From positions 401,088-465,087 of the forward strand of contig DF236950.1 in NCBI GenBank assembly GCA_000708835.1: a DNA stretch of 64,000 bases, written 5' to 3'. The notes beneath the pieces are model-generated. The model did not search any database. It saw only the letters and a list, made by a program, of their open reading frames with translations, and had not been told where the DNA came from. Below are positions 1 through 11,430 of the stretch, piece after piece. Each line of letters starts with the position of its first letter. Position 1 is the stretch's first letter. Both the position numbers and the translations under genes were made by a program. The stretch is from Klebsormidium nitens. Taxonomy: Eukaryota; Streptophyta; Klebsormidiophyceae; Klebsormidiales; Klebsormidiaceae.

Positions 1-1182
1 ACGTTCCTCAAGTACGCTTACGGGGATATCTCGTCTCTTGATCACGTCGAGCCGTCGAATGCACCTTTTTGCCAGGTAAGCTCGTCCTACTTTTCTGATT
101 GCGAAGCAGATTTCAGCGCATTCCATGTTGCTTTTCAGGCGCCCTGCAGCTTGCCAAGACAGATTGATAGGCAGAGACACTGTGATAGTACACTGATTTC
201 TCACTTGGACAGCTGTCTTTGTGGTGTTACTTCTGCTGACTTACTCTCGATAATTCTTGTCGCACCAACTTGGACATTTGACACGATTTGACATTGCATG
301 ACAACAAGAAACACTCAACTGTGCCTCTCTTTCGCAAGCTGTCTTGCATTCAGATTCGGTGGCCTCGCTTGATGCTCGCTAACATCTCCTCCTCCTTTAT
401 CGACTCTGCTGTGTGAACCCTGAAGTCCCTCTTGCTGCTGTTTATTTTTCTGCTCCTCTCATCTGAGCTACTCATCTATCTCCGTCAGGGTTAAACCAAG
501 CGCAAAAGGGCACCTTTCTTCCTTTCATCGTTGCTCTTCTCTGCGGTATAACAAGAAAAATGTAAACTTTCCCCATAGCTGATCAAACTATCGCGGTAAT
601 CTGAGGTTTATATATCTCTGAGCTTGGGAACCCGGCGTTTCGGTTTTGTTCCAAACGATTGTGTGCACTGACCCGAAGGGCGATTACATGTTTAGCTCTT
701 AGGTGCAAACCAGCCGGTGGACATTACCGGATAGGTTCTGATCTTTGATGGTCCTAATGGGTCCTTACGCGCTAAGAGCATACTAAACTACAAGAAAAGA
801 TGCGCAAAATTTTTGAAGCCAATAGCACCGTCCTTCCTTCCATCGCAGCTTCTTACGATTGCAGCTTCTTACGATTGCGGCCTTTGTGCAGGAGCTCTTC
901 TCCTTGGCAGAGTCCACAGGGTTGCTCAAACTCTGCGCGAGCATCAACGATCACGTGCTGGTGACGGAAGATAATGTTTCTTCTTGGCTCAAATGGTTGG
1001 CCGAGGAGCACGACTCAAACACTCACAGAATCTTGGCGAACGTGAAAGAAGTCGTGAAGAGAGCCTTCAAAAGAATGAGGTTCTGGGCGGACGCAACCGT
1101 CGACCAGCTTGCATCTCTGGACAAGGTCGTCAAACAAAAGAAGAGGAAGGATTCAAGGAAGCGTCGTCGCATGAGGTCTTAG
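1..1182 (+). CDS. 3' end of an unidentified plus-strand gene (5' end outside window)
   Basis: Two coding pieces are visible. Bases 1-75 are open up to a good donor (CAG|GTAAGC at 76), and a terminal exon runs from 865 or 892 to a TGA at 1180-1182. Both pieces fit phase 0, so they can join directly, although a further exon inside the 789-816 bp gap cannot be excluded. The terminal exon encodes about 97-106 residues. It looks helical, with a Trp-rich segment (WLKWLAEE), and ends in a strongly basic tail (KQKKRKDSRKRRRMR) of the kind seen in nuclear or nucleolar proteins. I do not recognise the family. The acceptor region holds a 16-bp tandem duplication that offers alternative in-frame 3' splice sites. 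Confidence 0.5.
845..876 (+). repeat. Perfect 16-bp tandem duplication at an acceptor
   Basis: The unit GCAGCTTCTTACGATT occurs twice in a row (845-860 and 861-876). Each copy starts with a CAG that can act as a 3' splice site, and a third CAG ends at 891. The acceptors ending at 864 and 891 keep the same reading frame and differ by nine residues; the one ending at 848 does not. Confidence 0.85.
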
Positions 1183-2328
1183 AGTGCGGTCGAAGGCTGG
1201 TGATAGACCATCGAGATCACAATACTAGTTGGTTCTTGCGCTGCAGAACCGCTTAATCGGGCTCGTGAAGTGCATAAGTCTGTTAGGTGCCAAAGGCACA
1301 TAAGCATTTCGAGATTCCATTGGTACAGATAAGGCCCGGTGGCCGGCAATGCCAAACACATACTATTTAAACCAAGCATGATCCATACTACTCAGAAGTA
1401 AGAATGATCAGAAGCCTGTCTTCAAAGGTTTACATTGACCCGACGCATAGGGCAGGCTGTCCTTCCAGTATCACGTTTTGCTTATGTTATGTCGTTCTTA
1501 ATGATCGCGAGCAAGGAGGCTGCCTTCAACGTGCGCTGCTGATTCAAGTCAGACACCGACTCACCTGACTCAATGACTGAGCAGAGTGGCATTCACAGCC
1601 CTCTGTCATCTGCTCACTTTATACTGAATTCACAAGTTTACATGCAAATCCACCCGTTGGGAACTACACTCAATCGTCACATTCATATTATAGCCAAAGC
1701 CGCATGCGGTTCGGCAAGCCTTCATTAGCGATTTGCAATGGTGGATCGCGTGGTCGATCGATGTTCATTCATTATCCGGAAGATGCGCAGCTCCTGGACA
1801 TCTGCGCGCGCGGCGGAGCACATCTGCATCTCGCATTATGCTTAAACTCTACATGCGCGGGCATGTGATTACGCGTGCACTATACACGCAGGCAAATTTG
1901 TATCCGGCCAATCTGTATGCATGCTTCGAACCATCTGCACATTATGGTGGCGGCATATGCAGCGCACAAAACAAACGGTGGATTCTCGCTTCTCAGATTC
2001 GTCGATCATTGCGACTCCTGCGTCGGAGGGTTGTTTAAGCTGCACCGTGCAAGTAACGAATTGACGCATATTGCAAATCAATGCATTCATGGTCAGATCA
2101 TAGATGAAAGGTATAGTGACGGTTGCATTCAAGACTCTGATCCGGAGCAGTTCACTCAAACAACTGAATGCAATCAGTACCATCAGGAAGCATGCAGGCT
2201 CGTTGTGGACCGAGACTTGGCATAGTGCTGGCTCATGCATAAGTAGATGATGTTGGCGCACAACTCAAGGGTTCTTCACGAGATCTATCACTAAAGAACC
2301 CGCAGCTAGGTGCGAGGTCAATCTGGTG
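1183..2328. other. Intergenic, no gene seen
   Basis: This 1.1-kb stretch lies between the stop of the left-edge gene and the stop of PEX1, so it holds two converging 3' ends. Short open frames around 1733-2261 overlap one another on both strands, have no recognisable protein features and no splice structure. I see no RNA gene or mobile element. Confidence 0.6.
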
Positions 2329-5300
2329 TCAGGCTAAAGTGGCCCTCTTCCCCTTGCCCTTGCTGTCACCGCTCTGCAAACAAACGTCAAAATCAGGTCA
2401 AGGAACATCTTTGGCCACCCACATCGTGCCCGTGATCAATCGCAGCTTAGGTTGCAAGGGCGAACACAAGCAAGGAGCAAGCAAATATTCGATTTTCACC
2501 TCAGCGCAGGAAACGACACCTGCAGACAAAACCTGCTCTTGCAACATCCGGCGTTTCAAGTCACGACAGAGAACTTGCATATGCACTCGGCAAAAGCTCC
2601 ACCTTCTGATTCTGTCGGCGGCTTACCGTCGTGCTCCCTTTGGCGCTCCTGGCGCCCACGAACGAGTCGTAGATGTCGTTCAGCCTCATGCGCTCCGCTG
2701 CCGGCACCGACGGGCGCGCAGACAAAGCCGCTGCCTTGAGCTGCTCCATGCTGATCTCGGGCGAGCCCTGGGTGGGAGGCCCTGTTTTCGGAGGGGTTGC
2801 GTCCAGGAAGCGGTGCACGGCGGACAGCTGCGCGTCGCTCAGGACGGCCTGCAGGTCCGCTCCGCTGAACCCGTCCGTGAGGCGCGCGATCTCGGCCAGG
2901 TCCACGTCAGCGGCCAGAGGCAGCTGCGGACACAGAGGGACTCACGATCAGCGAGAATTGAGCTGACTAGACAACGTTCAAAGATACTGGTCTCACCGCT
3001 CTTCGAGTAACGTAAAGTTTCTCCCATCGTTCAGTCTCCACAACAAAAGAACAAGCAGACTGGTTCCTGAATTCGATGCAATATGAAATCCCTTCGCATG
3101 CATTAGCATCGAAACCAACCTGGTACGACAGCGCTCTACTGAATATGCTCCAAGGCCGGCGAATGCGCCGCAATCCACCCCCACCCGCGCCTCGTGCGCC
3201 CCTCACCTGCTTGGCGAGCACCCCGAGGACGTCCCGCCGCTCAAACTCGTTCGGGAAGTCGCAGAGCAGCAGCTTGTCGAGTCGCCCCGGGCGCAGCAGC
3301 GCGGCGTCGATCATGTCGGGCCGACTGGTCGCCGCAAGCACAAACACCCCGGTCAGTCCCTCCACGCCGTCCAGCTCAGTCAGCAGTTGGTTGACCACCC
3401 GGTCGGTCACCCCGGTGTTGTCGTGGCCGCGCTTGGGCGCGATCGCATCGAACTCGTCGAAGAAGAGGATGCACGGCGCGGCGGAGGAGGCGCGCTTGAA
3501 CACGTCGCGGACCTGGAAGGTGGGCCGGTTAAGATGGTCGAACGAGGAAAGACGCGTTTTGAATGCTGGGTCAAAGAAGCTTCGTTTGTGGTAGAGGACC
3601 GACAAATTAGATGTAGGATACAGTAGAAAAGCAAGGGGGCCTGTACGCAGTAAAACTTAACATTCCTGAAAGATCTCGAATTCACAGGGCACAGCCACGC
3701 ATTCCTCAAAGCGAGCAGGCAACTTATCCGTCCACATGGAAACCGGTCTCAAGCCCAGGCATATTGGGTTAAATCTGATCGGTTAACAAGGAAAACCCTG
3801 TAATTGGTGAAGCTTCTCATCTGTGCCACAACCTTTTGGACTACGCGTTTGTATTAAAGAGAATCTTCGTCAGCAATCATAAAATGGTCATACAAACAGC
3901 ATCTCCGAAAAGCGGCGTGGTCGTCCCCACTCACCGACTGCTCGCTGGCCCCGATGTACTTGTTCAGCAGCTCGGGGCCCTTCACCCCGACAAACCGCAG
4001 CCCGCACGCGGCCGCCGCCGCGCCCACGATGTGCGTCTTTCCACACCCCGGGGGGCCGTACAGCAGCACCCCCGACCGCAGCCGCAGCGGCGCTGACGCA
4101 AAAAGGGCCGGAAACTTGGCCGGTAGCTCCAGCGTTTCTTGTAGCGCTTGCCGGACTTCCGATAAACCCCCGACGGAATCCCACCCCTGCTTGGGCGCAC
4201 CGTCCGCGCCCCCAACTGCAACGCCGCGCATGGCCGCCGGCACAAACCCGTCCCGCGCTTCCGTAAGGTCCTCTTCCGACAGCTCGAAACCGCTCGGCAC
4301 TCCCCCGGGAAGGTCCGCTTGCTTCGGAGTATGGACTTCGTGTCTGCCTGCCTCAGATGCTTCTTCCATTTTCTCCAATTTGCCGTTTCCAGGAGACGCA
4401 TCGTCATTCCGAAAAGCGCCTGTTGCCGCATCTTCTCGGCCCGGAGTGTCCCACCTCACGGCAGCCGTCGAAGGCCCTGCGGAACCATCCCCCGCAACTT
4501 CCGCCTGGCCCCCCGTGCCCACACCCCGCCCTACGGGGCCTCCCAGGTATCGTGCGGCCGCAGCATGGGTGGCTCGATCAACGAAAACCTCAACATCTGT
4601 CGCATCGTAGCCGTCCAAATGCTGAGCGGCCTCTCGAGCGACACCTGGCGCAAGCTGCAAGCCCTTCGCCGCAACCGCTGACGTCAGCATGGCTGCACGA
4701 TCCCCGGGCGCAGGGGTGGGAATCTCGACGTGGAAGTCGAAGCGGCCCGACGCGAGCAGCGGCTTTGCGAGAGCCTGAGCGGACTTGGCGATGGCGAGGA
4801 AGGCAACCGCAATCGGCTGCCGGTCGCCGTCACCTGGAAAGACATGGTTATTGCTAAGTATAACGGTCGCGACGAATTGAACAAACGCTGTCTGTCCTAA
4901 GTTTTTTGAGGATGCCAGAAGACGGACGGCCAAAGAAAAGAAAACGCCCACAAAGCAGCTTACCTAACATACAAGTGGCTCATTAGACCGCCTCTACCAG
5001 CTGCGAAGGACAAGCGCTGCTCGTCAGAAGCTGCCAAATGGAAAGCAAGACCCATAATTTTCCGGCAGTCCTGCTTTTGAGTCGTCGCAAAGCTTGAAAC
5101 TTTTGTTCATCCTCACCTTGGCAGTTGTCCAAGATGTCCGCCAAACCTTCGGCAAGCGCCCGCGCCCCTTCTGCCGCGTCCCCCATCTCCGGCCCCTCGT
5201 GCGAGCCCGCTACGGAGTTCAGATCGTCCAGAATGACCAGCGCCGGTGCGCACTGGACCGCGTCCGAAATGCGCCTTTCAATCTCTGCTCGGACCTCGTG

Positions 5301-8300
5301 AGGTTTGTGGGCGCCGTTCCCGCCCGCCAGCTGGCCGCAGCGAATCACCACAGGCTTGGCCAAAATGGAGGGATCCCCCGCCAGGGCGTGAGCGATGGCA
5401 AGTGCCAGGCGGCTTCGCCCACTGCAGATAGGGCGCGTAGTAGATGTAAAGGCGACTCGGAGGAAGCAGACCAATCGTGAACAAAGACAATCTCCAGAAA
5501 GCATGTCGATATCCATTTGTACGTCGTAAAAACCGCTCGACCTTGTGCAAATCAAGGTTAACTGCGCAGAGATCAGTTGTACACAACAGAAGCGAGTCCT
5601 TGAAACGAACTTATTCACGGAACCAGAAACGACGAAGCGCGAGCGACGGCTGCTCAAGGGTGACGTCTTCTTGAAAGATGAAAGCACTCGTAATCCATTC
5701 ATGTGACTTTCAAAGGCGTCTTAACCCCTCACCTGGCCTGCGACCCATGTAGGAGAACGGCCCCCGGAAACGGCGTACCCAGCCGCTTTAGCTCCTGCCG
5801 CAATTCAGACGACAAGCACGGCTTCAAGCGGCTCAAAATGGTGTCGGCCGTGCCGCGCAGCCACTCCATGCTCTCTAAAGAGGCTCCCTCTAAGCCCGCT
5901 TCGCTCGACGCGTCGCTTTGCCTTTCCCACCAGAGAGGGGCTCCCAGCTCGACCGCCAATGTTTTCCGCCCTAGATGAGCGCCGTTGTGGTCAGAGGCCT
6001 GCATAGCGGGTGCACTCCCAATGTGCAACTCGTTGTCTACGAGGAGAAACGACGGCGCATGCTCGGAACTGTGGTCTTCTGGCAAGCTTGGGCTTGTAGG
6101 GGCTGGAAGTTTTGGCATCATGGGGGGCAAAACAGGGCCGGAATAGATCCCCCCGCCGCTTCGCTGATAAGGGCTCGTCGGCGACCCGTGGGCTCTGTTT
6201 CCTGCGCCGTGGTTCGCTCCCTGCCCTCCGTGCGGGGGCGAACTCACCAACTCGGCCAAAAACAGGGCCTCGCTCGGCTTTCTGTCCCCACCCCGCCTGC
6301 TGTGGACATCGAACTGGAGAACAGTCCCGCTCTGTATCGGCGCCCCTGGAACACAAACAGGTGGCGTCCCGCTTTTGCGCTCTACTGATTTGCTCGGAGT
6401 TCCCAACTGAGTCCCATCGACCTGTGCCGCGATCCAACTCGCGACAATCTTCTGAACTGCCACGTCGAGAAACGCCGCCCCCCCCGTGGGGCTAGCATGC
6501 GTCCCGTTCAGGCGGCCGGTCTGGCTGACCCCATGCTCTGAGGCCGGGTCGGCTGACTCAGCACCCGATTTGTCCAACGCAGCGGCCAGGTCGAAGAGGG
6601 AGCGGTGGGCGCGTCCGATGGCGGGAGGGGGTGCGACGTCCTGGCCTTGTGGGTCGGCTACAAAACAGAACCGAAGCAAAACTGGTCACCCACCGAAGAA
6701 GATGTGGAGAGATATATCTCGATTTTCCATTTCGCCGTCTGTGATGTCTTGAGAAATGCCATGACTAGAACTAGGTGCTTCGACTGATGCAAGGGTGCAG
6801 TATGAGACTCTTTGAAAAGAGACTCCAGCATCGCAGCACCAACCATTTACTCAAGCTCAATACAACGCCAGTGGGCACACAAGACGTTGAACACCACCTT
6901 CTCGAGGCGAACTTGCCAAGAGACACAGAGAGACGGAAGTAACTCCAAGCTTTTGAGACGCACCCTCTTTCTCTTGGTTCGCTCCCTCCTGCTCCCAGGG
7001 CCGCTTGTTTCGGCTGGTCTTGTGGCGTGCCCGGACGAGGGGGTGCAGCCTGAGCCGAACGGAAGGAGGCTTATCCGGAGAGGCACAGGGGACCAGCTTG
7101 GCACCTGCAAAGGGAATGTCACAGCTTCGATACAGGGTACGGGAAAGGCTCAGAAAGACCAACGGTTCGCGAACAGGATATGGCAGCGGGACTGAAAGCG
7201 CAGAAGCGGATTTGAAAGCAAGCTTCCCACTTCATTCCCCGTCTTCCCCTCAAAGCAAGTCAAATGCCACATCACAGCCAGTATACACTGACTGTTGTAG
7301 AATCAACGGCTCAAGTACAACTCAAATCAATATTTGCTCTGGCCTGAAAACGAAACTCACGAGCAAAGGGCTCCAACCCGAGCTGCGCCAGCAGCGGCGC
7401 AGCAATCATCACATGGCCCCTCGCCACCCGCTCATCCAATCGCACGCGCACGACCACCTCCGATGCCGGAGCAGCGGGTGCCCGACCCCCCACATCGTGG
7501 CCCCCTCCCCTGTGACCCCCATTCCCAAAGAACGCCTCATGAAGGGTCTTTGCTGGCCCGCTCTCTGTCCCCTCGTTTGACACTCCGTGATTGAGCCCCT
7601 CTACATTGTCGGATGTAGCGTGTTTGTTCCTCAAACACAGTTTTACAAGGAGCCCTTCCTCGAATCCGGTGAGCTTTGCGGTGGTGGGGGAGATGAACAC
7701 GGTGGCCGTCGGTTGAAGCGAACACAGCAACTTTCCAAACTTCAACTCTTTCACCAGCTGAGGGTCTAGCACCTGCACCCGGAGCCAGGCCGGCTTGATG
7801 GAATTGGAAGGCTGAGGGATATGGGCCCCCTCCGGGGGGGGTGCTTTCAGGTTTGACTTGCGCTGTTTTGGGGCAACTGCTAGCTCTGTCCCCTGGACCA
7901 AGCGCACCAGGGGGGCGGGCGATGTGGATGTGACGCGCAGACGGAGCTGGATGGTGTTGCGAATCCAGATGGGGAACTCCTGGCCAGACGCGAGGACGCC
8001 GACCTGAAAATAGAATTGAAGGAGGTACAGTCAGCCAGGCCAAAGTTTACCAGCGGCTTTGTGAGAACGTGCCTTGAAGGAACAAGAGACGGCTTGCACC
8101 ACCAGCGCTGACTGCCCGCTTTTAAGGACTTCGGACATTTGATTTGCAAGAATCAAATCGCAGGCACAGGTTCTTTTGAAAAAGATAGTTCGCACTGTGC
8201 TCCCTTTCCATAACGCATTTTCTCAATGATCAGGCAAGGCCTGGACACTATCGCTATCTCAATTTCTCAGCCCTAGTTCAGGGACCATCAATTGTTTTTA

Positions 8301-9018
8301 CGACAGCACACCTGGCTGAGCAGCTGCTCCTCGATGTAGTCCTTGTTGAGCTCCAGTATCTCCCAGTCGTCTTCGTCCGCTGGCTCTACCATAATCATTT
8401 CACCGTCCGCAACATCTCTTCGAGCTCGGACTCCAACTTTGAGGCCCGCAGTGAGCCCCAAGCAGCGGGCCAGGCTGCTGGGAACCTGCAGACCAGCATG
8501 GAACAGAGACATGGTTAGAAAGCCTTCTGGTGAGATACTAGAAGAAGGCAGAGACCAACTAATTGAGAGCATGGGGAGTGGTTGTTACGACGATGCCGAC
8601 TGAACCGGTAAACAGCAGAAACATGCACCACTCAGACTTTTTGCATTCCGTGTGCCGTAGAAAAAACATGCTTGGAACCAGCATTCTTGAATGAAAATAG
8701 CGACCACACCACACAGGTGAATTGCCGCTGGCTGGGCAAGCCAGTTGCAAAGCACAAGAGAAGGTTGAGAGTGCTCACCTCCAGTTCATTGCCGCTGGAC
8801 GCTGCTCCAGCCCAAGCAACGTGCCACTTTTTCCCCCCTCCCCGCTCACCATAGTTGACCCCACTGAAAGGGTGTACGTGGCCCTGTGCCTCCAAACTAG
8901 TTACTTCAAGGATTAGGGGCAGCGGGGGCGGCCTCTTTCCAAACAGGCCCTGCAGAACCACTGGAGGAAGAGAAACAAAGGACGTAGGACTATGTACAAG
9001 CCTGATACTAAACTCCAT
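2329..9018 (-). CDS. PEX1: PEX1, peroxisome biogenesis AAA+ ATPase
   Basis: PEX1 pairs with PEX6 in the double-ring ATPase that pulls ubiquitinated PEX5 out of the peroxisome membrane. Exons: complement(join(2329..2373, 2627..2923, 3207..3512, 3935..4833, 5117..5421, 5733..6657, 6964..7104, 7361..8003, 8312..8485, 8779..9018)), 3975 nt, 1324 aa. The ATG at 9018 is the first after an in-frame TAG. The N-terminal PEX1-N domain covers about residues 1-215 ([31 protein letters not shown]). The first AAA domain (D1) has a degenerate P-loop, GSQASGRS (704-711), Walker B LVILDD (769-774) and GRFDFHV. The second (D2) is canonical: GPPGCGKT (1069-1076), ILFFDEFD with DE at 1128-1129, and RPGRLD. The C-terminus KGKRATLA matches plant PEX1. 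It is about 190 residues longer than Arabidopsis PEX1, mostly through low-complexity linkers around D1. It shares a 586-bp promoter region with mL53. Confidence 0.96.
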
Positions 9019-9604
9019 TGCAGTCAATGCGTTCAAAGTGCTCTACCTACATGCAAGAGCAGACCGGTCCTCAGCTTCAAACAAACTTAGCTGCCCGCAC
9101 TTGCGCAAACTCATTGGATTGGTCTTGTTGCTCATTGTTATTGTGCAGCACAATGAGGATGACTACTCCCCCAACAGTGACACGAAGGACGCTTCTTCAC
9201 AGATTCTCAGATGTCTCTGCAAAATGAAAGGCAGGAAGCTGACTCAGAATATTGGCTGCTGAGCAAGCTGCCAACTAGAGCAGCATGATATTCCGGCCAC
9301 CGATTAGGGTTTGCTAGGGTTAAGTTTTTGGTTTGTTAAGTACCATTACCTAAGTGGCCCGGCCCGGGCCGGCAGCCATTACCATTGACATTCAAGCAGA
9401 CGTAGGCCGCGGCAGCCAGATACAGCCAGCTGGCTCCATGGATATGAAGAAGGCTAGAGATCTAGCTAGGACACCGCATTCCGAATGGAAGGAAGAGCGA
9501 CAGAAAGCGCTGCAGGTGTTGAGATTGATGCATTGACACTGCTTTAGAAGGGCATTGGCACCTTTTTCAAACCCTGGTTGATCAGCGGGCAATAGGCTGG
9601 AGCC
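9019..9604. promoter_or_regulatory. Bidirectional promoter region PEX1 / mL53 with telo-box motifs
   Basis: The ATGs of PEX1 (minus) and mL53 (plus) are 586 bp apart. Two telomere-like motifs sit close together: TTAGGGTTT (9304-9312) and TAGGGTTAA (9315-9323). In plants, telo-boxes (AAACCCTA and its complement) are enriched in promoters of translation and ribosome-biogenesis genes, so a role for mL53 is a reasonable inference. A 14-bp perfect palindrome, CCGGCCCGGGCCGG, lies at 9359-9372. No TATA box is obvious. Confidence 0.5.
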
Positions 9605-10515
9605 ATGTCGAAACAAGGCATCTTGGCCAATCTCAAGAAGGTTGTGTTCGAATTTCGGTGGAATGATCCACGAGCTACTTCCTCCCTGTAAGCTCTGCTT
9701 TCTTCCTCTGTGCTAGCTCATATGAACAGTCGCTCGTATGCACTTGCTGAATAGGTGGCAAGAACTTTAGAGGGCTCTGGAAAAAATGATGACCAGGTTC
9801 TCATGATTTCAAGGATGAGCGCCAGGGATTATGTAACCAAGCAAAACAATAAGATGCGTTGATTCGGCTCTGATCATCGTGGCGTTGCACCCCTCGAGTT
9901 CGATTACTTTCATATGTTTCAACCGGAGAGAAAGAGGAGTCTCCCAGCTTCTGCTGATGTTGTGGTTGCCTTCGTTCTTGTTGGCAGTGAGATGTTGGCA
10001 CAATTGAGCAACTCAAAAGCCAGGGCAGCCAATCCAGCATGTGTAATTGCTGTCACACGGCGGACAGATGACGTACCACCGACCATCGCAATCACTTACA
10101 GTAAGTTCTGGAGACTCCTTACAATTTGTCTCATTGATTGTTACCATGTTATGTTGGTGTTCTGAAAGCGGGCGTGTGCTGGTAGGAATCAAAGCAAAGT
10201 TTCTTGGGGGCTTTCTACCTTTTGGACCTACATCCTGAAGTTGTTCAAACTTCTGTTGTCGACACCTTACGGCGATCTTTTGTTGCAGACAACGACAAGG
10301 AAGAGAAGCTGGACTGTACAAAGTTGTCTGCACACGAGATGTGCAAACGAATACGGGCAGACTCAAAGATGATGCAGTATGAGGCTGAATTTCGAGAAGC
10401 TGGATTCAGCTGGCCCCCTCCAGTGCCTAAAGAGCTGCTCAGCCCTCAACAAGAAAAAGCCGCGGATGCAAGAGAAAGGGCCGGAACTTCCAAAAGCCAG
10501 AGTGTTCAAAGATGA
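9605..10515 (+). CDS. MRPL53: mL53, mitochondrial large-subunit ribosomal protein
   Basis: This is a small structural protein of the mitochondrial ribosome large subunit. Exons: join(9605..9687, 9988..10100, 10289..10515), 423 nt, 140 aa, with donors CCCT|GTAAGC and TACA|GTAAGT and acceptors ending in CAG. Exon 1 encodes a basic start (MSKQGILANLKKVVFEFRW) resembling the LSKVKIEFN-type start of plant L53 proteins. Exon 2 gives NPACVIAVTRRTDDVPPTI, which fits the family core of VVKRRTDDRPP type. Exon 3 contains QYEAEFREAGFSWPPPVPKE, resembling the FREAGEKWP segment near the plant C-terminus. Length fits the family (about 110-140 aa). The gene is easily missed because no single exon exceeds 230 nt. 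Confidence 0.88.
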
Positions 10516-11430
10516 GTTTGTTGAAGGCGCTGGTCGAGTCGGATATGTCCTCTGTATCATAGTAGGTACTGGCTCGTTCCTTCCGATTGACTGTACAGCT
10601 ATTCATTATCGGTAAGGGAAAAGTAGTGAAGCACTACACGCGGTTGTTCACTAAAGAATTGAAGCACTAGCGTTTGTTTCATGTGCCGGCGAACCGCGAT
10701 GTACCCAGTGACCCTTTATTTGAAACATAATGCTATGCAACTACTAGTAGAATGCAAGATGCATGCGTCTGAATTGCATGAATGCCGTGCTTGTCGCTCC
10801 ATGCGACAAGGTAGAGTAGCGAGCTCCGACAATGCATTCAATGATGGGATACAAAGCGCAAATTGGACACTTTGATACGAATCCGTCGCCGGGCCGGCTC
10901 AGTTGCATAGCTGATGCATCGTAATCAAACTTGGCATGAGGCGTGCACGAGATCAAATGACAGTCTATGACCGGTTGAGAGGCAACCGTCTTATGTAGAT
11001 ACTGGCAGCAACGTGAAAGATATGACATGCTCGACAACCATGTCCCGACAGCCAAAATCTTGAATCAAAACGTGCATGGCGTTTGCCGCTCAATATCAAA
11101 CATGCATGCTGACATGAAGGTCATCAGCACTTTTATGCAATGTAACCCCATGGAGGAGAATGGTTAAACCAGCGCATATACACTCGCTAACAACTTGAAT
11201 GATTTGCACTGATTAACGTCAGCGAAAAGATGAAATGGGCTCTCACGAGCATATTCGTAGGAAGTGGACGATACTCCTGGCAAGCTCTCAAGGCTCAACC
11301 AGATTGCGCCTGAATGTAACATCCCCTTGAGCAATATCAAGGTCGCAGAAGCAAGGCTCGTTGACTTGAAAAGCGACACGAAATGACTCCATGATTGAGA
11401 ATAGACTACGGGCTTACAATCCTAGCGCCC
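10516..11430. other. Intergenic between converging mL53 and DDX56
   Basis: This 915-bp gap holds the 3' ends of two converging genes. No coding region is recognisable. A hairpin-forming inverted repeat lies at 10790-10810 (CTTGTCGC, 5-nt loop, GCGACAAG), and the 10-bp palindrome CTACTAGTAG is at 10741-10750. Neither can be tied to a function. Confidence 0.55.

Noticed and set aside
1869-2261. 130-codon minus-strand frame and overlapping plus-strand frames
   Set aside because: Overlapping open frames on both strands with no motif and no splice sites in a low-complexity intergenic stretch.
3954-4857. Several plus-strand frames of 120-218 codons
   Set aside because: They are shadows of the PEX1 exon 3935..4833, which encodes the D2 P-loop on the minus strand.
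9354-9536. 60-codon frame upstream of mL53
   Set aside because: It begins with GTG, is not in frame with mL53, and contains the GC-rich palindrome; at most an untranslated leader.
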